From: RGIG3002 sp964449325
GTDB taxonomy: Bacteria > Bacillota > Clostridia > Lachnospirales > Lachnospiraceae
Assembly: GCA_964449325.1 (NCBI GenBank)
Contig: CAYUYJ010000007.1
Span: 1-64,000 of the forward strand
Reading direction: 5' to 3'
DNA length: 64,000 nt
Below the pieces are notes generated by a model that saw nothing but the letters and a program-made list of their open reading frames with translations, was not told where the DNA came from and made no database searches. The position numbers and the translations under genes are program-made. Positions 42,396-51,518 of this stretch are shown piece by piece; position 1 is the stretch's first letter; every line of letters begins with the position of its first letter.

Positions 42396-43841
42396 TTATC
42401 GTTTCCACGTTTTCACCGAAAACAAAATCAACATCGGAAACAGCTCCAGTCTTCCGGTCAGCATATCGAACATCAGCACCATCTTCGACAGCACCGAATA
42501 ACCCGCAAAGTTGCCCGTAGGCCCTACTACGCCAAATCCGGGGCCCACATTATTTAAATTTGCTGCCACCGCCGAAAAGTTGGTAACAAAGTCAAATCTA
42601 TCCAAAGCCAGCACTACCAGGGAAAGCAAAAAAATCGCCACATAGGTCATAACATAAATCTGTGTGGATTTAATTACACTCTCCGAAACAGAATGACCAT
42701 CCATATGGATTTTTTTAATACTTCTCGGATGTACGACATAAGACAATTCATTTCGGATTGACTTTATCACAATTAATAATCTGGATACCTTAAACCCACC
42801 GCCGGTGCTTCCTGCGCAGGCCCCCACAAACATCAAAAGAAGTAGTAATGTCTTGGAAAATTCCGGCCATAAATTAAAGTCCACGGTGGAAAATCCTGTG
42901 GTGGTCATTATGGATGCCGCCTGAAACAATGCCGTGTGGAATGCTTGAAAAAAGCCTGTAAATTGTTCTCTGATTTGAAAAGCAATTAACAGTGCCACCC
43001 CAAACAAAAACCCAAGATACAGCCGCAGTTCTTCACTCTTCCATACCTCCTTCGGCTTCTTAATCAAAAGCAGATAATAGAGATTAAAATTTACACCACA
43101 CAAAATCATAAACACAATAAAAATCGTCTGTGCCGCCATAGGATAATCCGCAATACTGGAATTCAGTACCCCAAAACCTCCCGTCCCTACCGTCGAAAAG
43201 GTTAGTGTAAGGGAATCATACAAGGACATTCCCGTCAATAACAAAAGCACCACTTCCATAACGGTAATCACAATATAAATACCATACAAAATCATTGCCG
43301 TATTTTTTACTTTCGGCACCAGTTTCCCGACTGACGGTCCCGGACTTTCCGCCCGCATCAGATGCATATTGTAGCTGCCCGACAAAGGCAGAATTGCCAG
43401 AATCAGCACCAGCACACCCATACCGCCTATCCAGTGGGTAAAACAGCGCCAGAACTGGGTACAACGGGAAAGTATCTCCACATCCGTTAAAATCGTACCG
43501 CCGGTAGTGGTGAGCCCGGAAATCGTCTCAAACACAGCATCCACATAGAATGGAATTTCTCCGGTTAAACAAAACGGAATGGCACCAACCATACTTAATA
43601 CAATCCAGCTTAAGGATACCGTCACAAAACCCTCTTTTGCATAAAAAACATTGCTTTTCGGCTTCCAGTGCTTTCCGATTCCTCCTATCAGGAAACAGCA
43701 GACCGCCACCAGCAAAAAGGCAAAACCTTCCTGCTCCTTATAAATAAGCGCCACCAGACAGGGTAACAGTAAAAATACCCCCGCAAATTCCATAACTCGA
43801 AACAAAATATAGCGAATCATGGAATAATTCATTGTTTCCAT
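42396..43841 (-). CDS. trkH: Potassium uptake membrane subunit TrkH
   Basis: 481 residues, about ten to twelve membrane helices in four MPM repeats. Selectivity-filter loops include ISGLTTTGGTIL, STVGTGGFG and the region AGSTGGGFKVSRLL near the gate. Works with TrkA as a potassium (or sodium-coupled potassium) uptake system. It follows trkA by 39 bp. Confidence 0.95.
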   Translation of the reverse strand: METMNYSMIRYILFRVMEFAGVFLLLPCLVALIYKEQEGFAFLLVAVCCFLIGGIGKHWKPKSNVFYAKEGFVTVSLSWIVLSMVGAIPFCLTGEIPFYVDAVFETISGLTTTGGTILTDVEILSRCTQFWRCFTHWIGGMGVLVLILAILPLSGSYNMHLMRAESPGPSVGKLVPKVKNTAMILYGIYIVITVMEVVLLLLTGMSLYDSLTLTFSTVGTGGFGVLNSSIADYPMAAQTIFIVFMILCGVNFNLYYLLLIKKPKEVWKSEELRLYLGFLFGVALLIAFQIREQFTGFFQAFHTALFQAASIMTTTGFSTVDFNLWPEFSKTLLLLLMFVGACAGSTGGGFKVSRLLIVIKSIRNELSYVVHPRSIKKIHMDGHSVSESVIKSTQIYVMTYVAIFLLSLVVLALDRFDFVTNFSAVAANLNNVGPGFGVVGPTGNFAGYSVLSKMVLMFDMLTGRLELFPMLILFSVKTWKR

Positions 43842-43880
43842 GTATCATATCTCCTATTTTCTCTATCTTCCCGATATTTC

Positions 43881-45236
43881 TTATTTCAGAATGTCCTTAA
43901 TATCATGCAATCCTTTAATAATTGTTACAACAACAACCGTATCTCCCACGCTGATAATACTATGTCCGCCGGGTGTAATGATGTTTCCTTTATGGTTGAT
44001 ACAGCATATCAGAATATTCTCCTTCAAATTCAGTTGCTGCAGCGGAATCCCTACTACCGGTGAATCTTCTTTTACGATAAATTCCAAAGCCTCTACCCGG
44101 TTATCATTGAGCCTGTAAAGCGTCTCGATATTGCTTCCGATAGAATTCTGCATTGCACGGACATACTGAATAATACTTTCCGCCGTAATATACTTCGGAT
44201 AAATAACCGTTCCCAAATCCAGCTCATCTATAATCTCATCATAGGCAATCCGATGTACCTTTGTAATCAGCTTTGCCTTGGAAAGACTTTTGGCAAAAAG
44301 TGTCAGCATAATGTTTTCTTCATCAAAATTTGTTAAGGTAACAAAAGCTTCCGTATGTGCCATGCCTTCTTCTAAAAGCAGTTCTCTGTCAGTTCCGTCC
44401 CCATAGATAATCAGTGCCTCCGGAAGCAGCTCACTTAATTCTTCACAGCGTTCCTTATCCTTATCAATAATTTTGACCTCCACACCCATGGCAATCAGCT
44501 GTTTTGCCAGATAAAATGCAGTTTCCCCGCCTCCTACAATAATCGCATTTCTGGCTCTTGTAGTGGCAGCGCCCATTTTTTTAAATAGCTTCATAGCATT
44601 TTGTGCGGAAGCCACAAGGGAAATTTCATCTTTTTCCTGCAGAACAAAATTACCGTCAGGAATGACTACCTCCTCCCCACGCTCTACCACGCACACAAGC
44701 ACATCGCAATGAAGTTTCGTAGGAATATCCTTAAGCGGCATATTATGCAAAATACTGCCCTCTACAATCCGATAACGAATCAGTTCAATTCTTCCCTTGG
44801 CAAAAGTATCAATCTTAACCGCAGAGGGGAATTTCAAAACCCTGCCGATTTCCATGGCTGCCGCATATTCCGGGTTAATGACCATAGAGAGACCCAGTTC
44901 TTCTTTAATATAGCCTATTTCCCTGCTGTATACCGGATTCCTGACTCTTGCAATCGTGTGACACCCGCCTGCCTTTTTTGCAATCAGACAACACAAAAGA
45001 TTTAATTCATCGGAGCCCGTCACCGCAATGAGCAAATCTGCCTCATGGATTCCTGCTTCTGCCTGTACACTGAAACTTGCACCATTCCCTATAATTCCCA
45101 TCACATCAAAGGTATTGGATAACTCCTGCACCAGTCTTTCCCTGGTATCAATCACCGTAATATTATGACCTTCCTGACTAAGCTGTTCTGCCAGAGTTGC
45201 CCCTACATTTCCACAGCCTACGACAATAATACGCAT
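43881..45236 (-). CDS. trkA: Potassium uptake regulatory subunit TrkA
   Basis: 451 residues with two tandem RCK units: VVGCGNVGATLAEQLSQEG (Rossmann 1, residues 4-22) and IIVGGGETAFYLAKQLIAMG (Rossmann 2, about 225-245), each followed by an RCK_C domain. It binds nucleotides and gates TrkH from the cytosolic face. First gene of trkA-trkH; the VanZ-like gene ends 29 bp upstream. Confidence 0.95.
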   Translation of the reverse strand: MRIIVVGCGNVGATLAEQLSQEGHNITVIDTRERLVQELSNTFDVMGIIGNGASFSVQAEAGIHEADLLIAVTGSDELNLLCCLIAKKAGGCHTIARVRNPVYSREIGYIKEELGLSMVINPEYAAAMEIGRVLKFPSAVKIDTFAKGRIELIRYRIVEGSILHNMPLKDIPTKLHCDVLVCVVERGEEVVIPDGNFVLQEKDEISLVASAQNAMKLFKKMGAATTRARNAIIVGGGETAFYLAKQLIAMGVEVKIIDKDKERCEELSELLPEALIIYGDGTDRELLLEEGMAHTEAFVTLTNFDEENIMLTLFAKSLSKAKLITKVHRIAYDEIIDELDLGTVIYPKYITAESIIQYVRAMQNSIGSNIETLYRLNDNRVEALEFIVKEDSPVVGIPLQQLNLKENILICCINHKGNIITPGGHSIISVGDTVVVVTIIKGLHDIKDILK

Positions 45237-45265
45237 CTTTTCCTTTCCCTCCGTAAACAGATTCT

Positions 45266-45793
45266 TTATTTTTTTGCCAACGGACGAAAAATGGTTTTTC
45301 TTCCCGTCCAGCCTACTATTCGTGTTACAATAATTCCAATAAATACACCGATACTATCAATCAGTACATCCTTTTTGGAAGGACATCTGCCTGCCACAAA
45401 CGACTGGTGATATTCATCCAATCCGGCAAATCCTACACAAAATACCCCTGCCACAAGCATCAACGCAATCCCACGAACTCCGTATACATATAGCGGGAAC
45501 GCCACCGAAACCGCAAGTACAAAATATTCTGTCACATGTCCAAGCTTCCTCACATAGTGTTCTATTTTTTCGGAAATCTCCGCTACCTGCTCTTCACTAA
45601 AACCTAAATCCATTTTTTCGTTCACGACCGCAACAATACCGTCACTGACCTGCCCGCTTAACTGGGAAGAGGTTACTCCATCCTGTGCCGAAAAAGAAGT
45701 AATCAGATACATAACGACAAGTGCCGGAAGAAAGGACATCGGCTTCAGTACAAAGCGCAAAAGCTTCCTGATAAACATTCCTACATATTTCAT
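45266..45793 (-). CDS. VanZ-like membrane protein
   Basis: 175 residues with about four membrane helices and the VanZ core DEYHQSFVAGRCPSKKDVLI near the C-terminus and VRKLGHVTEYFVLAV before it. VanZ-family members are associated with teicoplanin resistance in enterococci, but most genomic copies have no known role and nothing here indicates a van cluster. Function unassigned; envelope-related at most. Confidence 0.85.
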   Translation of the reverse strand: MKYVGMFIRKLLRFVLKPMSFLPALVVMYLITSFSAQDGVTSSQLSGQVSDGIVAVVNEKMDLGFSEEQVAEISEKIEHYVRKLGHVTEYFVLAVSVAFPLYVYGVRGIALMLVAGVFCVGFAGLDEYHQSFVAGRCPSKKDVLIDSIGVFIGIIVTRIVGWTGRKTIFRPLAKK

Positions 45794-45832
45794 TTTCTTT
45801 TATCCCTACTAATACCCTAAAACAATTTATCC

Positions 45833-47668
45833 CTATATTGTTTCTTCTGCTTTTATTTTCTCCGCCAGTTCCTCTAAATACATCCAGCGGTCCATTTTTT
45901 CCTCCAACAGCTTCTTTGTCTCTTCCTGCTCTTTTGTCAACTCGTTCAGTCGCAAGAAATCGTGAGAGGCTAAAAGCACCTCCTGCTCCAGTTTTTCTAA
46001 TTTTTCTTCCAAATCCGCTATTGTTTTCTCTATCGTATCATATTCTTTCTGTTCGTTGTAGCTGAATTTCCGTTTTCTTTTTCCACCCCATGTTTTCATG
46101 GATTCGGCTTTTTTCTCTTCAGAAGGTTCTCCTGTTGCCACTGTAACTTCTTCCTGTTCCCTCTTTTTCAGAAAATAATCCGTATAGCCGCCTTCATACT
46201 GTGAAATCTTACCATCACCCTCAAAGGCAAAAATACGACGCACAACGCGATCCAAAAAGTAACGGTCGTGGGAAACGGTAATCACAATACCGTCAAAGGA
46301 ATCCAGATAATCCTCCAAAACCGTCAGTGTTTCAATATCCAAATCGTTGGTAGGCTCATCCAAAATCAGTACATTAGGAGCCTCCATCAGCACCCGTAAG
46401 AGGTTGAGTCTGCGCTTTTCCCCACCGGACAGCTTTCCAATCAACCCATACTGGGCACTGCCTTCAAACAGAAAACGTTCCAGCATTTTCGATGCCGTCA
46501 CAACTCCTTCCGTAGTCTGCACATATTCTGCCACTTCCTTAATATAGTCAATGACCTTCTGCTCCGGGTTCATGTAAGCAATATCGTCTTTGTTATTTTC
46601 TGTCTCGATTTCCTGCGTGTAATAGCCGATTTTCACAGTCTGCCCCACAGTTACCTTTCCTGCATCCGTAGAAAGCCTGCCGGCAATGATTTTCATCAGC
46701 GTTGTCTTCCCACAGCCATTTTCTCCTAAGAAACCGACCCGGTCGCCTTTTAAAAAAATATAAGTAAAATCTTCAAAAAGCTTTTTCTCCCCATATGCTT
46801 TGGAAATACCCTCCAGTTCCACTGTTGTTTTTCCAAGTCTGGTCGATAAAGAACTCATTTCCACTTTGCCGTCTGTTACCGGTGCCTGCACCTCTTTTAA
46901 CTTTTCAAAGCGCTCCAGTCTTGCTTTCTGTTTGGTGGAACGAGCTCTTGCACCCCGTCTCACCCATGCCAGTTCATTCCGAAGAATCGTCTGCCTTTTG
47001 CGTTCTTCAGCCTGTGCGATTTCCTCCCGTTCTGCCTTTCTTTCCAAAAAGCCGGAATAATTCGTATCATAGGAGTATAGTGCCCCTTTGTCAATCTCCA
47101 CAATCCGGTTGGACACACTGTCCAAAAAATAACGGTCATGGGTTACCATCACCAGTGCTCCTTTCCGGTTTTTCAAATACTCCTCCAGCCATTCCGACAT
47201 AGCAGTATCCAAATGGTTCGTAGGCTCATCGAGCACCAGTATTTCCGCCGGTGAAAGCAGCACATTTGCCAGTGCCACCCGCTTTTTCTGACCGCCTGAA
47301 AGCTGTTCCACGCGCTTGTCGAACTCACTGATTCCCAGCCTGTTCAACATTGTTTTTGCTGAAGCCTCCAATCCAAAATCCTGTTCCTTCTTTTCATTTC
47401 CTTCCAATACGCTCTGAAGTACCGTAGCTCCCGGTGCAAACACCGGATGTTGGGACAAAAAACGGACTACCACATGGTTTGCCTTTGTCACGTTTCCCGC
47501 ATCCGCCTCTTCCAGACCTGCTATGATTTTCAAAAGAGTAGACTTTCCTGTACCGTTAATTCCGATAATCCCTACCTTCTCTCCTTCCTGAAGATAAAAG
47601 TTTACATTATCAAGAACTTTTCTTTCTGTATATGCTTTTGTAATATTTTCTAAAGTCAGTAAATTCAA
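45833..47668 (-). CDS. ABC-F family ATPase, Uup-like
   Basis: 611 residues with two ABC modules and no membrane segment. Module 1: Walker A GINGTGKSTLLKII, signature LSGGQKKRVALANVLL, Walker B ILVLDEPTNHLD. Module 2: Walker A GENGCGKTTLMKII, signature LSGGEKRRLNLLRVLM, ILDEPTNDLDIETL. An Arg-rich interdomain linker and a C-terminal coiled coil (about 535-605) resemble Uup. ABC-F proteins act on the ribosome or in genome maintenance; antibiotic protection is not indicated. Confidence 0.92.
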   Translation of the reverse strand: MNLLTLENITKAYTERKVLDNVNFYLQEGEKVGIIGINGTGKSTLLKIIAGLEEADAGNVTKANHVVVRFLSQHPVFAPGATVLQSVLEGNEKKEQDFGLEASAKTMLNRLGISEFDKRVEQLSGGQKKRVALANVLLSPAEILVLDEPTNHLDTAMSEWLEEYLKNRKGALVMVTHDRYFLDSVSNRIVEIDKGALYSYDTNYSGFLERKAEREEIAQAEERKRQTILRNELAWVRRGARARSTKQKARLERFEKLKEVQAPVTDGKVEMSSLSTRLGKTTVELEGISKAYGEKKLFEDFTYIFLKGDRVGFLGENGCGKTTLMKIIAGRLSTDAGKVTVGQTVKIGYYTQEIETENNKDDIAYMNPEQKVIDYIKEVAEYVQTTEGVVTASKMLERFLFEGSAQYGLIGKLSGGEKRRLNLLRVLMEAPNVLILDEPTNDLDIETLTVLEDYLDSFDGIVITVSHDRYFLDRVVRRIFAFEGDGKISQYEGGYTDYFLKKREQEEVTVATGEPSEEKKAESMKTWGGKRKRKFSYNEQKEYDTIEKTIADLEEKLEKLEQEVLLASHDFLRLNELTKEQEETKKLLEEKMDRWMYLEELAEKIKAEETI

Positions 47669-47686
47669 TCTAATTTATTTTCCTCT

Positions 47687-48061
47687 CTAAAACTTGTCCG
47701 GATAATCCGTTCCCGTTTCACTTTGAAATGCATTCACATATCTCTCCGGTTCTTTTTCCATATTCAAAAAGGTATCAAAGGCCATCAGTACCATTTTATT
47801 CTGATTGTATTTCATGTCATAGTTTCCTCTGTCCATGCCTGCCTTAAAATGGTCAATCTGCCACACCATAATATCCACTACGGAAATCCCCTGTATTTTG
47901 TAGCTGCAAAGGAAGTTCTGATGATATGCAAAATAACGCAGTTCTTCATAAATTTCCGGCGCCTGCTCAAGCTTTATTCTAAAGTTTTTCTGAAACTCCC
48001 CGTCTGCTCCCGCTTCCTTGCAAAGCAGCCCAATCCATTCTTCCATATCTTTTTCTATCAT
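47687..48061 (-). CDS. Conserved hypothetical, small helical protein
   Basis: 124 residues from the ATG at 48059-48061; an upstream GTG is possible. Sequence is mostly helical and charged (MEEWIGLLCKEAGADGEFQ, GISVVDIMVWQIDHFKAGMD, NQNKMVLMAFDTFLNMEKEP) without signal or membrane helix. The family is not recognised. It lies between ansA and the ABC-F gene, all on one strand with short gaps. Confidence 0.65.
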   Translation of the reverse strand: MIEKDMEEWIGLLCKEAGADGEFQKNFRIKLEQAPEIYEELRYFAYHQNFLCSYKIQGISVVDIMVWQIDHFKAGMDRGNYDMKYNQNKMVLMAFDTFLNMEKEPERYVNAFQSETGTDYPDKF

Positions 48062-48088
48062 ATCTCTACCCACTGCATAAGCATTTCT

Positions 48089-49093
48089 TTAGCCTTCATC
48101 CGTATAAAGAATATCATAATTTATCGTAGTATAAAAGAGTTTTCGGATTTTTGCCGCATCCTTCGTCTGCCCTAAAATCCACATCAGCTTTGTAACAACC
48201 GCTTCCGTCGTCATGTCGTAAGCTTCCAGCACACGCAGCTGTTCCTTTAATTTGTGCCCTACCTTATAAACGGTCATATCACTGCCTTCATTGGGCACCT
48301 GCGTTGTCATGACTACTGTCTTTCCCTTCTTTATCCAGGTGTCTATAATTGTCTGGAACCTGCTGTCTTCTCCAGTAGGGATACCACCCACTCCATAGCT
48401 TTCAATAATAACCGCATCATTTTTAGAAAAAAGAAACTCCAGAAAATCCGCGCTGACACCGGGTGTCAGTTTAAACAGTCCCACCTTTGTCTCCAGTGTC
48501 CGGTAAAAAGCAGGTGTTTCTTCGCCGTCCGGCAAAATATACTGCATTCTCCGACCGTCCTGTATCACGGCAAGATTCGGAAAATTAATGCTGGAGAACG
48601 CATTGTAGCTTTTCGTTCTCGTCTTTCTTGCCCTTGTTCCCACTATCACTTTGCCACCAAAGACAATCTGTACACCTCTCGTTCCCTCTGCTGCCGCATA
48701 GGAAAAGCTGTCAAACAGGTTGGTCTTAGCATCGGTCACCTCCATATCCACAGGCTTCTGGGAGCCGGTTATCACGATGGGCTTCGGGGAATTCTGAATC
48801 AGATAGGATAAAGCCGCTGCCGTATAAGCCATCGTATCCGTCCCATGCAGGATGACAAAGCCGTCATACATTTCAAACTGCTCCTCTATCAGTTCCGCCA
48901 TTTTCAGCCAATGCTTCGGTCCGATATTGGTACTGTCCAAATTGCAAAGCTGTATTGTTTCCACCTGACAAATATTTATAATTCCGGGTACATAATTCAA
49001 AATATCTTCCGAGGTAAGCCGTGGAGTCAGACCCGCTGACGTAGATTTTGAGGCTATCGTTCCTCCGGTTGCTATCATCAAAATTTTCTTCAT
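48089..49093 (-). CDS. ansA: L-asparaginase, type I
   Basis: 334 residues. Both catalytic signatures are present: MIATGGTIASK (nucleophilic Thr) and ILHGTDTMAYTAAALSYL (second Thr with Asp). Also VITGSQKPVD. There is no signal peptide, so it is cytoplasmic and hydrolyses asparagine to aspartate and ammonia. The YitT-like gene ends 24 bp upstream. Confidence 0.94.
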   Translation of the reverse strand: MKKILMIATGGTIASKSTSAGLTPRLTSEDILNYVPGIINICQVETIQLCNLDSTNIGPKHWLKMAELIEEQFEMYDGFVILHGTDTMAYTAAALSYLIQNSPKPIVITGSQKPVDMEVTDAKTNLFDSFSYAAAEGTRGVQIVFGGKVIVGTRARKTRTKSYNAFSSINFPNLAVIQDGRRMQYILPDGEETPAFYRTLETKVGLFKLTPGVSADFLEFLFSKNDAVIIESYGVGGIPTGEDSRFQTIIDTWIKKGKTVVMTTQVPNEGSDMTVYKVGHKLKEQLRVLEAYDMTTEAVVTKLMWILGQTKDAAKIRKLFYTTINYDILYTDEG

Positions 49094-49117
49094 TTTCTCT
49101 CCTGTCTGCCGCTCTCT

Positions 49118-49978
49118 CTAGTTAAATCCGCGAAAACCCTTTCCGATAATCTCGCTGCTGTTTGTAATCATAATAAACGAATCCGGTTCCATTTTCCTCA
49201 CGAAATTCCGAAGCTGAACTGCCTGACTGCGCTTCATAACCGTAAGAATAATCGTTTTTTCATGGTGGCTGTAGGCTCCCTGTGCATGAAAAATAGTAGC
49301 ACTCCTGTTTAACTTTTTCTGAATAAATTCGCAAATCGGCTCCGGATCGTTACAGACCACCGTAAAATATTTGCAAAGATTAATGCTTTCTATCACGTTA
49401 TCAATGACTAATGATTTTGCCAAAAGTCCCGCAAAGGAAAAAAGTCCCGTCTGCGCATCAAATACAAGGGATGCCAGAATGGTAATGAGCAAATCCACAA
49501 GGAATAACGCCATTCCGATATCAAAGGTCGTATATTTTTTTAAAATCATCGCCAAAATATCCGTCCCGCCGCCGGATGCATTGATATTAAACAAAATTGC
49601 CGCACTGGCTGCCGGAAGAATAATCGCAAAGGCAAGTTCTAAAACAGGCTCCTTCGTAATCGGTGCCTGCATCGGCACAAACCACTCCAAAAGCTGCAGT
49701 CCGAAAGAAGTAAGCAGACTAACATATACGGTTTTGATACCAAAGCTTTTTCCCAAAAACAGAAATCCCAAAATCAAAAATGCCACATTAATAATTAACG
49801 TATATGTTCCTGCCGTCAAGGAAAAGATCTTACCTAAAATAACGGCAATTCCTGTCACCCCTCCAAAGCAGAAATTATTGGGGAATTTGAAGAAATATAC
49901 ACCAATCACAAGAACAAGCGTTGCAATGGTCAAAATACCATACTCTTTTGCTGTTTCTTTCACCTTTGTCATCTGCAC
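49118..49978 (-). CDS. YitT-family membrane protein
   Basis: 286 residues: five to six membrane helices in the first 200 (including FCFGGVTGIAVILGKIF and INASGGGTDILAMILKKYT, family hallmarks), then a C-terminal DUF2179 domain (KLNRSATIFHAQGAYSHHEK, DSFIMITNSSEIIGKGF). Presumed transporter of unknown substrate; the C-terminal domain is related to ligand-binding folds. Confidence 0.9.
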   Translation of the reverse strand: MQMTKVKETAKEYGILTIATLVLVIGVYFFKFPNNFCFGGVTGIAVILGKIFSLTAGTYTLIINVAFLILGFLFLGKSFGIKTVYVSLLTSFGLQLLEWFVPMQAPITKEPVLELAFAIILPAASAAILFNINASGGGTDILAMILKKYTTFDIGMALFLVDLLITILASLVFDAQTGLFSFAGLLAKSLVIDNVIESINLCKYFTVVCNDPEPICEFIQKKLNRSATIFHAQGAYSHHEKTIILTVMKRSQAVQLRNFVRKMEPDSFIMITNSSEIIGKGFRGFN

Positions 49979-50062
49979 GGAACCTCCTGCTTTTTCACTA
50001 TAGTTTCGTCTCTATTTTCGCCACTTCCCTTTTTGTTGTCAATCCCTTTTTCACAAAGGCGC

Positions 50063-50095
50063 AAAAAGGGAGACCGGTGCTAACTCCGGTCCCCC
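50063..50095 (-). terminator. Terminator of the minus-strand galactan operon
   Basis: On the minus strand GGGGGACCGG and CCGGTCTCCC pair with one bulge around AGTTAGCA, followed by TTTTT. Confidence 0.8.
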
Positions 50096-50103
50096 TAGAG
50101 AGG

Positions 50104-50167
50104 ACACAAAAGCATTTTAAATGTGATGCAGATGCTTTCACATTTATGAAGAAGAAATGCTCTGTGT
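50104..50167 (-). promoter_or_regulatory. Nested hairpin directly after the GH53 stop
   Basis: Outer arms ACACAGAGCATTT/AAATGCTTTTGTGT enclose an inner stem AAATGTGA/TCACATTT. The structure begins 5 nt after the stop at 50173 and precedes the terminator. It may protect the mRNA 3' end or be a decayed element. Confidence 0.45.
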
Positions 50168-50172
50168 TTTTA

Positions 50173-51279
50173 TTAATAAAAGTCCCGTATAGTAGTAAGT
50201 GCCGGCAATGCATTGCCGTCATAATCAAACAAAGCCTGATTTGCCCACTCATTACCGCAGGGCCCTTTATCCTGAATATACTGAAGTGATTCTTCGGTTG
50301 CCCAGCCGCTTCCAGCTACCGGAATCCATGCCGGTTCCCAATAGAAAAATCCTTTTCCCAAATTGTCCGGAACCTTCTTGATTCTTGTCATGAAATCCTG
50401 CATAAAATCACTTTGTCCTTGCGGTGTCATAGGATATTCCACTTTCGCCGCAAGTGCCGGTTTGGTTGCCATCCCTTTTCTCTTTTCGTCAGGAAGCCTT
50501 TCGTAAGACTGATAATCCTCCATCGTAAAGCCCATGGAAACCTCAGCAACCACAATGTCCTTACCATACCGCGCGGCAACATCTCTCATATTATATTCTA
50601 AATCCGAAAGGGTTCCGTGCCAGAACGGATAATAGGACATTCCGATAATCTGGAATTCCTCACCCCGTTTCATAAATTCATCAAACCATGTGCGGTAAAG
50701 CTCATTATTGCCACCGTTATCCAGATGAATCATAATCGGTACCGTCTTGTCTACTTCACGGACAGCCCTAATACCTGCATTGACAAATTTGGCAATATTT
50801 TCATACTCCGGCACCTTTCCGTAAGGCCAAAGCAAGCCGTTTGTCAATTCATTTCCTACCTGTATCATGGTAGGAAATGCTCCTTCTTTCTTTAGTGCAA
50901 GTAAAGTTTCTTTTGTATAGTCAAAAACTGCCTGCTCCAGCTCCTCTACATTTTTCCCTGCCCATGCTTTGGGAATAAATTGTTTTCCCGGATCTGTCCA
51001 GAAATCACTGTAGTGAAAATCCAAAAGGAATCCCAACTTCTTTGCAAGTGCTCTTTTGGCAAGCGTAAGCGTTGTCTGAAAATCATTTCCACCGGCACCG
51101 TAAGGCTTGCCGTCTTCGGAATAAGGATCATTCCAAAGGCGCAGTCTCACATAATTTACTCCATAGGTTTCCAGTATGGAAAGTAACTCCGTTTCCGTGC
51201 CATCTTTATAAAATTTTCCTCCCAACTTCTCTACCTCCAAGAGGGTAGATATATCCATTCCTTTTATAAACTCGCTCAT
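50173..51279 (-). CDS. GH53 endo-beta-1,4-galactanase, no signal peptide
   Basis: 368 residues forming only the GH53 (beta/alpha)8 barrel. Acid/base Glu144 in MIQVGNELTNG and nucleophile Glu246 in IVVAEVSMGF; also VRLRLWNDPY and LLDFHYSDFWTDP. The N-terminus (MSEFIKGMDISTLLEVEKLG) has no signal, so the enzyme should be cytoplasmic, unlike most GH53. It presumably cuts imported galacto-oligosaccharides. Last gene of the operon with the ABC importer. A secreted paralogue lies at 57551-59581. Confidence 0.92.
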   Translation of the reverse strand: MSEFIKGMDISTLLEVEKLGGKFYKDGTETELLSILETYGVNYVRLRLWNDPYSEDGKPYGAGGNDFQTTLTLAKRALAKKLGFLLDFHYSDFWTDPGKQFIPKAWAGKNVEELEQAVFDYTKETLLALKKEGAFPTMIQVGNELTNGLLWPYGKVPEYENIAKFVNAGIRAVREVDKTVPIMIHLDNGGNNELYRTWFDEFMKRGEEFQIIGMSYYPFWHGTLSDLEYNMRDVAARYGKDIVVAEVSMGFTMEDYQSYERLPDEKRKGMATKPALAAKVEYPMTPQGQSDFMQDFMTRIKKVPDNLGKGFFYWEPAWIPVAGSGWATEESLQYIQDKGPCGNEWANQALFDYDGNALPALTTIRDFY

Positions 51280-51305
51280 GAATCGCTCTCCATACCTTCC
51301 TGCTT

Positions 51306-51518
51306 TTAATCAAAATTCGTAATTCTTTTCATCATGGCACGATAACGAAACCGTACCATCTCATTTTTGGCAAGGACATCCTCTTCCGTTCCCGTATACT
51401 GACAACGGATACAATAATATTCCTTTTTATCCTTATCATAAAACATATCAATGTCCAAATCTCTCATGAAACAGGACGGACATCTGTAATTTAATTTGCC
51501 TTTTCCAGCTTGAGCCAT
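51306..51518 (-). CDS. Zinc-ribbon protein in the galactan operon
   Basis: 70 residues with two Cys pairs, YRCPSCFMRD and YYCIRCQYTG, forming a rubredoxin-like or zinc-ribbon knuckle, then a basic helix (EMVRFRYRAMMKRI). The ATG lies inside the last codons of the 612-residue gene (28-bp overlap), implying coupled translation. No function is known; it could bind nucleic acid or a partner enzyme. Confidence 0.75.
   Translation of the reverse strand: MAQAGKGKLNYRCPSCFMRDLDIDMFYDKDKKEYYCIRCQYTGTEEDVLAKNEMVRFRYRAMMKRITNFD

Noticed and set aside
45266..45793. Glycopeptide resistance from the VanZ-like gene
   Set aside because: No vanA/H/X or two-component genes nearby; VanZ-domain proteins are widespread without a resistance role.
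45833..47668. Antibiotic-resistance ABC-F protein
   Set aside because: Coiled-coil C-terminus and second signature are Uup-like; resistance-type ABC-F features are not evident.
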